A DNA stretch of 64,000 nt from Coenobita brevimanus (taxonomy: Eukaryota; Arthropoda; Malacostraca; Decapoda; Coenobitidae), in NCBI GenBank assembly GCA_032717465.1, contig CM064669.1, positions 50,552,194-50,616,193 on the forward strand, given 5' to 3'. Below are positions 25,201-35,875 of the stretch, one piece after another (within the stretch, counting starts at the first letter, position 1; each line of letters starts with the position of its first letter). Made by a program: the position numbers and the translations under genes. The notes beneath the pieces are model-generated. The model was not told where the DNA came from and did not search any database. It was given only the letters and a program-made list of their open reading frames with translations.

Positions 25201-28200
25201 TATGACACTTGAGTATGGCCTCCTTGCATCTCAAAACCCCCTCCTTCTCCCCAGCAATGGTGATCTCGTTCTTCAAGACGCTGGGAGGGGGAACATTGAT
25301 ACGGACATTGTTTTCGGCCATCATTGCATGGATCTTCTCGTTGTTCGCGCCACACACGAAGGGGTGGAATTGCTTGGGGATCTCCAGCTTCTCATAGGCT
25401 TGCTTGCTCTGAGGACATGGAAACTCTTTCATTATCATAATACAACTTGAACCCTTCACATTATTTTATTCACTGCAGGGAGGGTCTACTGTCTTGAGGG
25501 GTTACTGAAGGCTATGTCTAACTACTACAGTCATCAAGGCTACATTTCCCTATTAAGATAACTTTTCCATATGTGCATAGCATTCTTCCAAACCATGCTC
25601 CTTTACCTGTTCATCCGATATCAGCTGAATCTCATGCATAGCCTTCTCAATGCTGTCTCGAGTGCCAACTACAGCAATCTCTTCTGAAGAATCCTTGGAG
25701 TTGGGAACCTGGATCTTGGTTGACGTGGCCAGTTCCAGTTCCTGTAGCTTCTTGCCCTTTTTGCCCAAGATAAAGCGGTGGTGGTCCTGTTGAAGGCAAA
25801 ATAAACAAACAAATAAGTAAATAATAAATACAGGGTGTAAGCCATGTTTAGCTTGAACTGTTAGGCAGCAGTAGTAGCTGCAGCCCCAGGTTCATCTGAA
25901 ATGTGAAGCCGGTGGACTGCAGACTGGGTTGCCCTTCTCTGACTCTCCACCATCGTCCTCTCGAGAGATGGACAGGAGTTAATGGATGTTAATGTAACAA
26001 GGCAGCTCCACCATCTAGTTATACCTGTGTCACCACATGAAGGCACCTCTCCAGCACCATTATACAGGTGAACATGGGTATTTCAATTTTTCAGCATCTT
26101 TCCTTGTTGGCAGGAGGAAGGAATACAAAGTGACAAAGAAAACTCAACATCTATCCTTCTTGGCAGGAGGAAGGAATACAAAGAGACAGAGAAAACTATC
26201 AAAATAACAAATGTGGTGCCCAAGAAGGATTTCTGGGGGTTTATTTTACACTATTATATGCTCTCTTAGCTAGCAATGATCAGCAGGAAGTATTCAAATT
26301 GGCAGAAGACAGACGAAGGAATACTAATGATGTAGACAAGTGGAGCACAAGAGACAGGTGTGCAGACTGAGTACATTTGACTCTTATATTCAGTTCATTA
26401 GGAAGCTACCAAGAGGAGGATATGCATTAGCAGGATACAGAAGAATGAAAATATAGGCTCATTACTCTTTGCCAACTGCTGTTAGGTTTGAGAATTAATA
26501 TTTATACATGTTAATTTATTTTCATCTCCAAGGTTATTCTTATCGAGAGTGTGGCCTATTATACTGCCTACCTGCTGGTTATTTTCTCTACTAGTTTTCC
26601 ATTTTCTTTCATCCTAAGCTATCCCTCACCTCATCCTTGGGTGGGAAAAATCTGCCAGGACAATGTTGATGGCAAAAGGAAGGATAAAACATAAGCTCCT
26701 CTCCCCCATGGGCAATCACTATAAAACAATGAAATAAATAAATACAAGGAATTAAACAATCTGTCTATCTGAATACCTTTGGAATCCTGATAACATGTGA
26801 TGCCTGAGTCTGAAACTTCTCCAGAACATAGCGTCGTGCTCGGGACACTGCATCACTCTTGCCGGTCACAAGGAAGGTCAGACTCTGGTCCTTGGCCGAG
26901 GAAATCTCGATGTGAGCGCCGGTACGACTCGTGATGTCAGAACAGATGCGAGAGGATGCATTCTCTCCAAACTGGTTGTTACCGTCAATCTTGGCACGCT
27001 CCTCGTAAGGTACACGGAACACCTGTCATAAAAGCCATCACCAAGATTAATACAGTGGTTGCTGCTGCATTTCCACATTCATCTGCAATGTGAAGCTAGT
27101 GGACTACAGGATGATCTTGATTCTCTTCCGCGGCTCATCCTCCTCCTCTTGGGTAATGTAGAGAGGACTAGGGAGGCATTTATCCAAGCAGACAACACCA
27201 CCCAGCTATACTGGTGGCACCACATGATGGAATCCCCTTCCAGCACCAGTAAATTACTAACATCTGTAAATATGTACCAATCCATCTAGTGACACAGAAC
27301 TCTAAACTGACTCTACTAACAAAATATAATGATAAATAGAATGGCAGTCAGTAGATAATATCCCTCCAGTCCATCCTGCTGGGCAATTCACTCTTCCTTA
27401 TTTATTTACACAGGTTATTGCAATTCACTAAAAGAAACAACTAATCATACAATATACACATTTGTACCACAGGCTACTAATTATGCTACTGACTCTATGT
27501 ACAAAAATTATTTTTTGCATAACAGCAGTATGAGGTACCTATCATGTACTGTACCATATCCCTTACATACAGTATTTCTTAATAATGTACTGCAAAGTGA
27601 AAACATCTTCACTGTATCCCTCCCTCATTTACTGACATCCTTAACACACACTACCTAGCATTCTTGGGTCATCAGAAGTATATGAGGTACCAGTATGACT
27701 GACCTGGGTGATGACCGAGGACGCAATGCGCATATCACTATGTTGGCTCCAGGTGTCTCGTGGGGCATCAGCCTTTGGGGCTGGGGTAAGACCTGCATTG
27801 GGAAGGGCTGGGAACAGCTGTTGAAGGGGAATGAGTGAAATTATCAAAAAAAAAAACATACAGAGTACTGTAAAACCATGAACTTAACATACCAGTTATA
27901 AGTTAATTAGTCAGGACTAACTGCTTGATTAAATTAGTGGAAATGAGAATTAAGTAAATATTCATCTACAACATTAGCCCTATTTATAATTTTAAGGCTT
28001 GTTTATCTGTATATTTTGGAAAACTTCCCTATCTGAAGTGAAGACTACCCATATGAAACTCAGTCTTTCTATGTGAGTGTTATCAATATACATTCTATAG
28101 AATTTTACTCTTCATTTATGGTTCTATCAGCAAAAGCATCAACAGATAAGGAATGGCTTTCTGGCATATTTCCAATAGCATTTCATTCCCCTCCCTTCCC

Positions 28201-29718
28201 TACAAAGAACCACCTCAGCATATGCTTCATTAAAACCTGTTGCCTTCACATTTTCATTCTTGCCACTTACATTCTCAGGCACTAAATTCATGATGCTATA
28301 AATTATGAAAGTGGAGATCCAATTAGGTTCAAATGCCAATAAATTAGGTAAGTGGAGATCTGACTAAGTTCAAATAACACACCATACCACAAACATACGG
28401 CCATAAATTGAGACCACATCTGCACCCAAGGACCAGCTGTGCAGATGATACCTAGCCCTTCACCTTCCACCTCAACACACTTCACTGATATTGCAAAAAA
28501 TATACTGCAGTACCAGGTTTACTGAAAGAGATAGGCAAAAATCACCAGCACCATCCAAACCCTAGCAGCAGTAGTAGTTCCAACCCTGGGCCTATCTAAA
28601 TGTGAAACCAGTATACTGCAGACTGTCCATCCTTCTCCAGGGGGATAGAGAGAGAAATGAAGAGCATCTTTATGACCAGGAAGCAGTTACCCAGTCATAT
28701 CACTGCTACCACATGACGGTGCCCCTCTTCAGCACCATCCTTTTCCCATCAATAAATAAGATAGGCTGTGTGCACAAGTAAGCACACACAAACAGAGCCA
28801 TCAACTGCCTGCTAAGGGCAATTAGCCATACAGCTATTTATTCAAAATTCATACTCTCAAAAGGATCACCTCCTTCACAGACAAACCATCCACAGATATT
28901 CTTCATAACCCCTGAGACAAAACTGTTATGCTAACAAACAAAAAGTGTAATCTTTGTCATGTTTATTTCCAAACATCCAACCAATTCTTCCTCTCATCAA
29001 TTCCTTCATATCCATTACTTCTTAACCACATTTTCTCATATACTCACAGAAAATATCCAATGGTATCCTTTGCCTCCTTCCACTTTCAAGCTCACTCATA
29101 CCGTATATACCCTGTTCACCACCCTCTTCATAACCCTATTCACCCCACATGATCGCATCATCTAAGAGTACCATTAGCATATTTTACTCCGACCAATAAC
29201 TTCCTTTGATATATATTGTAACATGAATCTACTTAACAAATCCAACAAATGTAAAATGTTTAATGAAATGAAATCAAAACCCACAAAAGTATAATTCTGT
29301 ATTAAATTTGCACACAAAACTAGAGGGCATTTACTCTAGGACCTCTTACCTCTTTCACATCAGTTAATGGCCACTTGTGGTTAGACAGATGAGTCAACTG
29401 AACTAGTAAGTAATGAGATCCATTTCTACCTCGTATCGAAAGCTCAATCAATATCATGTAACCATGACATAATCTCTGAGTGATCCACTTCCATCATATG
29501 AAACCAAACCAACTCAGCAAAGAAATAACACACTGATCTACCTCGTCATAACTGAGTGGCTCATAGGCCTGGTCAGCTTTGGGAGAGGTTGGGGGCTGGG
29601 CATCGGCAGGGGGGGCTGCCGGTGCAGCTGCGGGGGTGCTAGGGGGGATGTCGGCCTCCTGGGGGGCGGAGGTCGGCTGGGGCTCCATCACTGTCTGCTG
29701 CAGGGGGGTGGGGTCCAT
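13851..29718 (-). CDS. HDLBP: Vigilin, multi-KH-domain RNA-binding protein (complete coding region, 19 exons)
   Basis: Coding exons in transcript order: 29718-29542, 27817-27704, 27022-26777, 25786-25607, 25408-25193, 23689-23506, 23195-23065, 22160-22015, 21644-21497, 21263-21107, 20261-20086, 19845-19714, 18997-18851, 18529-18434, 18114-17968, 17418-17221, 16990-16073, 15099-14830, 13982-13851. All have GT-AG borders and compatible phases, giving 3915 nt and 1304 residues. About 15 KH repeats are visible, most with the GXXG loop (for example HKYVIGPRGSNI, FHRTIIGTKGDKI, FHKFIIGKGGSNI, YHPKIIGKRGAVI). The first, third and eleventh are divergent (for example FHPFVCGANNEKI and HHRHFVTRRGEVL), as in vertebrate vigilin. 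The C-terminus GFVVSGAPWT...TWGPRR matches the conserved vigilin tail. The family binds RNA and ribosomes in the cytoplasm and affects translation and mRNA stability. The acidic/Pro-rich N-terminus (59 residues in exon 1) is lineage-specific. The ATG is preceded by an acceptor at 29746, so a non-coding exon lies upstream. Confidence 0.95.
15255..15795 (+). pseudogene. Broken non-LTR retrotransposon fragment (Pol C-terminus) in a vigilin intron
   Basis: In broken frames it encodes typical retroelement Pol C-terminal signatures: LPPRPPQTSFQKHIHTQITR, HPSESYLPHEDRVHLA, then HTIKHIMEDCIAHNHP and LWESPVSAMAFLRDSGLFGQ, ending in a stop. The frame shifts near 15560. A short (CTA)n tail follows at about 15778, consistent with a 5'-truncated insertion. 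It is on the strand opposite to vigilin. Confidence 0.7.
16073..16990 (-). CDS. HDLBP: Vigilin large fused exon carrying KH repeats 12 to 15
   Basis: This single 918-nt exon (306 codons) holds KH loops at YHRTVMGARGSKV, HHRFIIGQKGENV, YHPKIIGKRGAVI and IHSRLIGSRGRAI. Its charged insert after the first loop (VNGEEEPQVNGEGEDGEGAP) lies where human vigilin also has an insert. All other KH repeats are encoded by about one exon each, so ancestral introns were probably lost in this part of the gene. Confidence 0.9.
19196..19250. repeat. (TA)n microsatellite in a vigilin intron
   Basis: A nearly pure TA run of about 42 bases. It borders a copy of repeat family C (19252-19340). Confidence 0.95.
19252..19340 (-). 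mobile_element. Copy of dispersed repeat family C with (TGGA)n tail
   Basis: The minus strand reads GCCTAGCCCCGGGCTCCTAC, GCTCCTCATGGGGCGATG, then a TGGATGATGGATGGATGG tail. Copies with the same core and tail lie at 24132-24205 and 24600-24695, and core-only matches lie near 61105-61145 and 10760-10795. A tetranucleotide tail after a fixed core suggests the 3' end of a target-primed retroelement. Confidence 0.6.
20705..21058 (+). pseudogene. 3' fragment of the RTE-like retrotransposon in a vigilin intron
   Basis: On the plus strand it encodes RLTNEEVKEHCGVDEDVIES, IRRNTLRRFGNVGRMESARL and RMRWRDGVEVYE, the C-terminus of the element at 35876-37530. It ends with GGTGTCTAGCAATAAACAGATAGATA, the family's 3' end. 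It is 5'-truncated and lacks the catalytic region. Confidence 0.85.
22151..22265. repeat. Tandem duplication spanning the 5' edge of vigilin exon 8
   Basis: The 21-mer beginning CCACATGAACCTAACAGG occurs at 22151 and again at 22245 (offset 94). The first copy contains the true acceptor and first codons of the exon 22160-22015. The second places an identical acceptor 94 nt further upstream in the intron, on the minus strand. Use of that decoy would shift the frame. Confidence 0.75.
23793..23830 (+). repeat. tRNA-derived SINE head remnant
   Basis: GCGGGGATGGCTCAGTTGGTTAG matches a tRNA 5' half with an A-box. No convincing B-box follows, so it is a truncated or decayed SINE and not a tRNA gene. 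Confidence 0.4.
24132..24205 (-). mobile_element. Copy of dispersed repeat family C
   Basis: Same CCCCATGAGGAGC core and (CCAT)n flank as 19252-19340, read on the plus strand. It is slightly diverged (AGCATCAAAGTCCGGGGC). Confidence 0.55.
24600..24695 (-). mobile_element. Copy of dispersed repeat family C
   Basis: The core GTAGGAGCCCGGGGCTAGGC is identical to 19252-19340. It is flanked by CCATCCATCCATCATCCAAT. It lies only about 400 bp from the previous copy, in the same intron. Confidence 0.6.
24847..24956. repeat. 24-bp tandem repeat in a vigilin intron
   Basis: The unit CCTCAATACACCACTACCAC plus ACTA is repeated about 4.5 times with almost no divergence, so the array is probably recent or homogenised. 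Because 24 is a multiple of three, it creates an apparent repetitive open frame; this is not a gene. Confidence 0.9.
25861..26070 (+). repeat. Copy of dispersed repeat family B
   Basis: It starts GCAGTAGTAGCTGCAGCCCC and contains GGTGGACTGCAGACTGGGTT. It ends TGTCACCACATGAAGGCACC, TCTCCAGCACC. This is one of the best-preserved copies in the window. It sits in a vigilin intron. Confidence 0.65.
27058..27255 (+). repeat. Copy of dispersed repeat family B
   Basis: It shares the start (GTTGCTGCTGCATTTCC...AATGTGAAGC), the middle (GTGGACTACAGGATG) and the end (GGTGGCACCACATGATGG, CCAGCACC) with the copy at 25861. Confidence 0.6.
28560..28742 (+). repeat. Copy of dispersed repeat family B
   Basis: It starts AGCAGCAGTAGTAGTTCCAA and ends CTACCACATGACGGTGCCCC, TTCAGCACC. 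It lies in the intron between vigilin coding exons 1 and 2. Confidence 0.6.
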
Positions 29719-31504
29719 GGTACTCGCCAAGTCGTTACAGTAACACTGGGGAGAACAACGACAGAACCTGATTAATTAAACTTTCAAAACAATTTTTCTC
29801 ATCTTCATAAATTAACAACTTTTGGTTCCAGCCTCTCATAAGCTGAATAAAATCATCTGGTAGCAGCAAAATATAACAAAATGCACAAAACCAAATTCAA
29901 GAGGTTAATTTTAACACCCTGGGAAGTCCCTCTTTTTTTTTTTTTTTCTGTACAATGATGACTCCATTCAGTTTAAGATGGACTGTTAGAGCTGGTGGTC
30001 AGATAAAGCCTTAGTAATTCCAACAACAGCACCAGACATCCTTAACACTACTTCAAAAGATCCTTCTCCGGCTTTATTAATTTTTTGCCATGTATTGCTG
30101 TGTTTCCCTTTTTCATAACTGCATTATTTTTTTAAAAGGGGCACAGCTATATCAAAAACTTTCAATACGGCATGAGTCTACAATTAGAGCCTATTAAAGA
30201 CCAAGAAAAGTCTCTCAAGTGTGCCCCATTGGTACACAGCAGCCAGGAGCTAGATCATTCAATACAAACAATTAAGAATGACCCATTGCTTATCTCCCGA
30301 GTGGAAGTATATGTGCAATAACCTTAATTGCCTCAAGGATTTACACCCTTCATGGGCCACATCTCCTCCCAAATTAGAGTTCATCATCATAAATCAATTT
30401 TCCACTACCTGTACTGTACTTAACAAGGACTACTGAAAGAAAAGAGTAAATAAACAAAACCTTGCTACTCCATACATAGCTATCAAATGTAACCAATTCT
30501 ATAAGCGGTGTCTGGCCAGTCCAGCCTTATCTCTGGCTTCTTATCTTCCTCCTTTTTACCAACCACAAGATTCTTCTCCATCTTTCGTTTTACTTCTTCG
30601 ATTACCTGATGCAATCGTTTCAGTCTTGCTACCTACTAATGGTATTATTTAGCTCTGGGGAACCTTTTTCAACTGGGTAAGTTAGATAATTATATCCTTC
30701 ATTAATCCCATCAGTGCTGGAGAGAGATGCCTTCATGTGGAGGCATAAACATAATTGTGCTACGGTGTTAACCTGTTATACAAATGTCCTGTAAGTATGC
30801 ACAAAAACATTACAAACTGCAGTATGTAGTATTTATATCAATATACAAAATACCTTAAAAAGAAAGAAAGAAAGAAAAAAAAAAAGTATAGTGTCAATCC
30901 ATGTTGAAAGACTAATAACAATACAGCAGTTACAGTTACAAACTACAAACCAGACAATCATCCCCTACTCCTCTCAGCTTAGATGATCAAGTGTACAGTA
31001 GTTAGAGAGGAGAGCTGATATGACCAGTAAACAAGGAGGCTCATTCCTAAACACCTATCAAATTTCATGCAACCACAATTTAGTACATGTGTATTTGGAG
31101 TTGTACATTCCCATCGAGAAGAAACTGACTGCATTCTATAATAACTGGAACAGCTGTCAAAACTGTCAGCAACAGCTCAAGTATGTCAAGGGATATCAGT
31201 AGTGGAGTGGCTTATCACTGGAATAGCCTATTACTATACCTCACCAGGCCAGTGAGCTGATTGTCACATATTATCCCTTTCACAGTGATCCTCCCACCCA
31301 CCCCTTTCATGTCAAATCATATTCTCTGCTTAAACTCTCCAATACAATCATGTACCTGTGCTATTTTTATAGTTTATTCTCACTACACTACCTTCAAAGG
31401 AATATACCCAGCTCAGCGATTTTTAGAGCTACAGGTGTTAGATACAGCCCTTGGTAACCCTTCACTGCCAAGGAGCTGTCCAAAGCCAAACAAATTATCT
31501 GGAA

Positions 31505-31710
31505 GTGGTAGTAGTGGTAGTTACAGCCCCAAATTAACTTGAAACATTAAACCCAGTGGACTGCAGGTTAGTTGCCCTCTTCCTGCAGCCTACCTTCCTC
31601 CTTTTAGGAGCAAGGAAGGAGATGAGGGACATTTGCATAACCGGGCAGAAGAATTGCTCATTTGTACTGGTGCCACCATGTGAAGGCATCCCTCATCAGC
31701 ACAGTTAAAT
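31505..31710 (+). repeat. Copy of dispersed repeat family B
   Basis: It contains AGTAGTGGTAGTTACAGCCC, CCAGTGGACTGCAGG and TGGTGCCACCATGTGAAGGC. It is adjacent to a tandemly duplicated sequence (TGTTCCTAACCCCTTC) at about 31725-31830. Confidence 0.6.
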
Positions 31711-31875
31711 GGTAAATGAAAATTGTTCCTAACCCCTTCACTATGACTGGCCTATTAAAAATAAAAAAAAATAAAAAAAATTGTTCCTAACCCCTTCGGT
31801 ATGACTGGTCTATTAAAAAAAAAGTTACCTCTATTACATCATGGGGTTATCAGCTTTTACTAGCATCTATGAAGT

Positions 31876-32062
31876 CCATCCATCCATCCATTGCCAGACG
31901 CCATGTATCCCAAATGGGGTGGCCAAGGGATTAGAGTTAATTGTTTTACAGGGAGGGGCACTAATCCTCCTCCAACCCCACTTGACACGTAGGGATGCCA
32001 ACAGCATCTGGTGTTCCCAGGCGGTCACCCATCCAAGTACTAACCAGACCCAACATTGCTTA
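31876..32062 (-). mobile_element. 5S-rRNA-derived SINE sharing the 3' end of the RTE-like LINE
   Basis: The minus-strand head reads GGTTAGTACTTGGATGGGTG, ACCGCCTGGGAACACCAGAT, GCTGTTGGC. These are the 3' half and terminus of a metazoan 5S rRNA. A body follows (GGATTAGTGCCCCTCCCTG, TAAAACAATTAACTCTAATC). The end, TTGGCCACCCCATTTGGGAT then GGCGTCTGGCAATGGATGGA, matches the 3' terminus of the LINE at 35876-37530. A SINE with a 5S head and a borrowed LINE tail is an established architecture (SINE3-type). The promoter-bearing 5' half of 5S is missing here. Confidence 0.85.
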
Positions 32063-35000
32063 CCAGTAGTTATTAACATGCTGAATGTATTGTTCCTTTA
32101 TTTCTTCCTAATTAGCCTATTGATAATTTTATTCAGCTTAGGACAGATTTTACTAGCTGCAAGAGTTAAATAAAACCTTCACTAACTCTTTACTACCAGG
32201 TACCCTCTCAAAGCTGGATCATCTGGTTGTGACAAGAATTAAAAATTTTTTGTGCAGCTTGGGATTTCAACATACTTTCCTCATTAAATCACATGGGATT
32301 CCAACACATTTTCCCCATCACACCACAAAGGATTTCATCATACTTCCCCCATCTCATTATTAGTGTACTTAGCACCACATCATACCTATTATATGCACAG
32401 TACACCAACAATCTACAGCTCTACCCATGTTGGTGCCTGTTATCAATACAGCTCCTCAATTGTGAACTATTCGTACTTTAAAATTAGTTTCCTTTTCCAA
32501 TATAGTTACCAGGCTAGCTTCCTTTACTGACACTAATACAGTTACCCAGAATTAACTTTAGTTTACTACTCCTGCCATTAGATAATTTTAGTACATTTAA
32601 GAAAGGCCTCTCATACTGAAAGGACTTACTAAGACTATATATAACCCTTGTTGTTTAAAAGACTGTCCTACACTGAATAGAAGTTTCATAGAATGTCCTC
32701 AATAAAATTAAAATGATGTCCCTGTGATCAGTGGGTTAAGGATGTGCTAAATTATATACAATGGAGGACAATAATGCAGAAGAGGAATGAAACAAAACTG
32801 GTTGATGAAAATATGGGGTGATGGTGAAAGGTGATCAAAGAAGTTATGAAGTGGATTTTGTACCTATGGTGCTAAGCAGGTAGTTGTGTAAGGGAAAGGC
32901 AGGGGTGGGGTGAATACAGTACTGGACTAAAATATGAGATAAATACTGAATAGGGATACAAACAATTCAAGATAGGGACCAGAAGCATACAGTTGGATAT
33001 TATCCGAGTATAAAAGGGAGGGAGACACACGGTGAGTATTAGGGAAGATGGTTTATCATGAAAACTGGGACCTTTATTAAACACACATAAATGACTGGAG
33101 AAATCACTGTCAAGGCCATCCATCACAGAATGAGGCATCAGACAACAGATACAGACAGAAAAACCATCTGGGGGTATGGTGTGGGGGGGGAGAAGTGCCA
33201 AGTCAGCATTATTTATCTGAACATGGAAGTGCTGATGTGGCATATGTTTAAGTCTCGTACATCTCTACCCGACTATAATCAGTTCATTTTAACTATACAA
33301 CCTTAACTTGTCCTAAAAATGTAATCCCCCCATCTTCAGTCCTATGTTATTATACTGGATCTATAGTAAAATATGATGCTAGCCATGAATAAATGGCTAT
33401 GTAAAGAATGTACAGCCATAACATTGTCTTTCTCTGCTAATTAGCTCCTAAATAAGCTAGCAAAGGATGAAAATCTAGAACAAAATGTTGTACGAGAACT
33501 ACAGGAATAAAACCACCATCTCTCTGTCTCGAATGCTTAGCTGTAACAAGGGACTAACATTAGATTATGGTGCTAGTCTGGAAAAAATGTTGAAATGAAT
33601 GGGGCCATATCGAAGACCAATTCTGCAATCGAGTTACATGGAGAAAAAAAATGGAAATACAGCCAAGTTAAAGTGGATGAACTAGAGGTACACATTGATC
33701 TCCTCTTCCCTCTCCTTGCTTCTGCTTCTTACAGTCTCCTCCAGCACGGTTCCTAATCCAACAGAACAGCCTACACCTCACCTACATTGTCCCACCACTG
33801 TACAAATACAGAAGAGAACATTTGCCTCTACTGGAGTCAGAGATGCTTAAGTGACGTGCAGTGCACAATGAAGCATATTTCACAGAGGGATGCATGTAAA
33901 ATGTAGCGGACAAAAATAAATACTAAAATATAATTCACGGATGGATGACAATAATGCACCTTTGTTCACTGTCACATTCCAGCATTTATGAATTCAGCAG
34001 GTAGAGGCAGGAGAGGCAAACGGACTCTTGTGTTTGACTGTACATTCCTCCAATCTCATTTACACTACTTTCTCCTCCTTATGCAATGTAGGTCAAGACA
34101 TAACCACCGAAAAAATTCTGGCACAATGCCATGACAGTGCATGGTTCAGAAATAACAAAATCTTACATTACCATCAACTGTATGTGTAAATCTAATATAG
34201 GTACACAATGATGTATCTAATCTTACACTGGTAAAATACGCTTATGAACAGCAAACAACCAGAATCACAAAGAAGAATAAAAAGATTGCAAAAACAATTT
34301 AATGGGATTTAACCAGTAACGTATTCATACATCCATCTTATCTTTTAACTGTCCCAGGAGAAGCATGGCATGTATACTTTCACTAAGCCAAGAAAAAGGG
34401 AGAGGAAGCGGGATGACTGAGAAAGAAAGGTGTGCGAGGACAACAGAGGTGGCTTTGTCATGGCATTCCCCTGCTGTTAGGTTCTTGGGAAGGAGCAGGG
34501 TGTTCATGATGATGGCTACCTGCTTCATCTTAAAATTCAAAACCCCTAACAATGCATCAAGCACTTTAGCTACAGATCAGGAAATATGATGTTAAATTAG
34601 TGGCAAAACTATATAAACAGGCACTTTTGAGGGGGGGGGGGAAGCCAATTTTTAAACCATGGAAAGCTAGGATAATGAGGGAAACTGATAATTTTTTTTT
34701 TTGGGTGGGGGGGGGGGGGACATTTTACTTGTACGGCATAGAGAACAGAAGGTATATTTAAGAGCAAAATAAAATCCAACCCAGCAGAAGTAACCTTGAT
34801 GTCCTTTAATTCTCACCTTAGACACTATGCTTGATATCCTTCAGCCCATACAAAACAATGAAAATCTACCCAAGTTATCAACTAAAGAATCCGAAGGTCA
34901 TGTCCACCAACATTTAACACACTTGTCAAACACTGTACAGTACTATACTTCAAAAGTAAGTAATGTTAAGCACACCTGGAATATAATGATTGCTACCCGT

Positions 35001-35875
35001 AACCTGCTGCTTTGGGGTGCAAAAGCAAATGACAGCAACTTCATTTTAAGGCAAACAATACCAAGAGTCAAGTTGCAATTAAGGTGATAGGGGAAGCTGA
35101 TGATGACAAACGAAACTAGCTTGTGGCTTCAGATGTTAGAGGTACTATACAAACGATTATTATGGTCTGGTGGTTTAAACCCAGAAGGGGTGGCCACTAA
35201 TGCACTGCCTCCATGCCATTAGGCTACTCTCTCTCCAATCACATCCCCTTAACTCTATGTTTCTTCACCTCATCCCTCTAATTGCATTCTAGGTCTCCCC
35301 CTTCTGAGCATAAATTCAGTAAGTAGCAACATGCATAAAATCAACACGAATGTACCTTAGACACACTGCATGAATCTGACATCCAAACACAATATTCCCA
35401 GCACCTATACAACTTTAGTCATTCTCCACAATATGCACCCGGTATGGCACATTTTTTAAAGGCAATTTTCAAAAGGAAATGTTTAAATGCTCTCCCATAA
35501 ATCATCCACCTGATGTTATACAACCAACTGAGATACTGTATCTAGGGCCTGTATTCTCAGCAAAGGAGGCTCCCTAAAGCCTCTTCATTGCCAGCTTTTT
35601 CGGTTTCTGATACATAATAAATTCTTGAATGCTATTTATGTAATCTGTGTAGATGATAAAATGGCATAGCTAAAAGGATAAGAGAGAACAAGAAGTGCAT
35701 TATGCAGAGTATGTCATTAAGGAGGAGGTTCCAGTAAGCCTCTTCACCAGCTCAGAATATGACTAGATGTTTCTCTTGAAATTTCACCGTTCTTGCTAAT
35801 AGCCTAGTAAAAGGAAATAAATACGTTTCCTACTAGTACTGTTATGTAAATTATCGAACACTAATTATCAAAGTC

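Larger units (their letters stand above)
29746..35870. other. HDLBP: Upstream intron or flank of vigilin, repeat-bearing
   Basis: A clear acceptor (TTGTTCTCCCCAG on the minus strand) precedes the start-codon exon, so this region begins inside an intron. I see no exon in it. It holds family B copies (30712-30800 inverted, 31505-31710), a duplicated A-rich unit at 31725-31830, the 5S-derived SINE at 31876-32062 and a family E copy near 33410-33620. A weak foldback-family copy lies at about 35545-35760. The rest is AT-rich DNA without recognisable content. Confidence 0.5.

Noticed and set aside
31993..32062. A genuine 5S rRNA gene
   Set aside because: Only the 3' half is present, it is fused to a SINE body and LINE tail, and the internal promoter region is incomplete.
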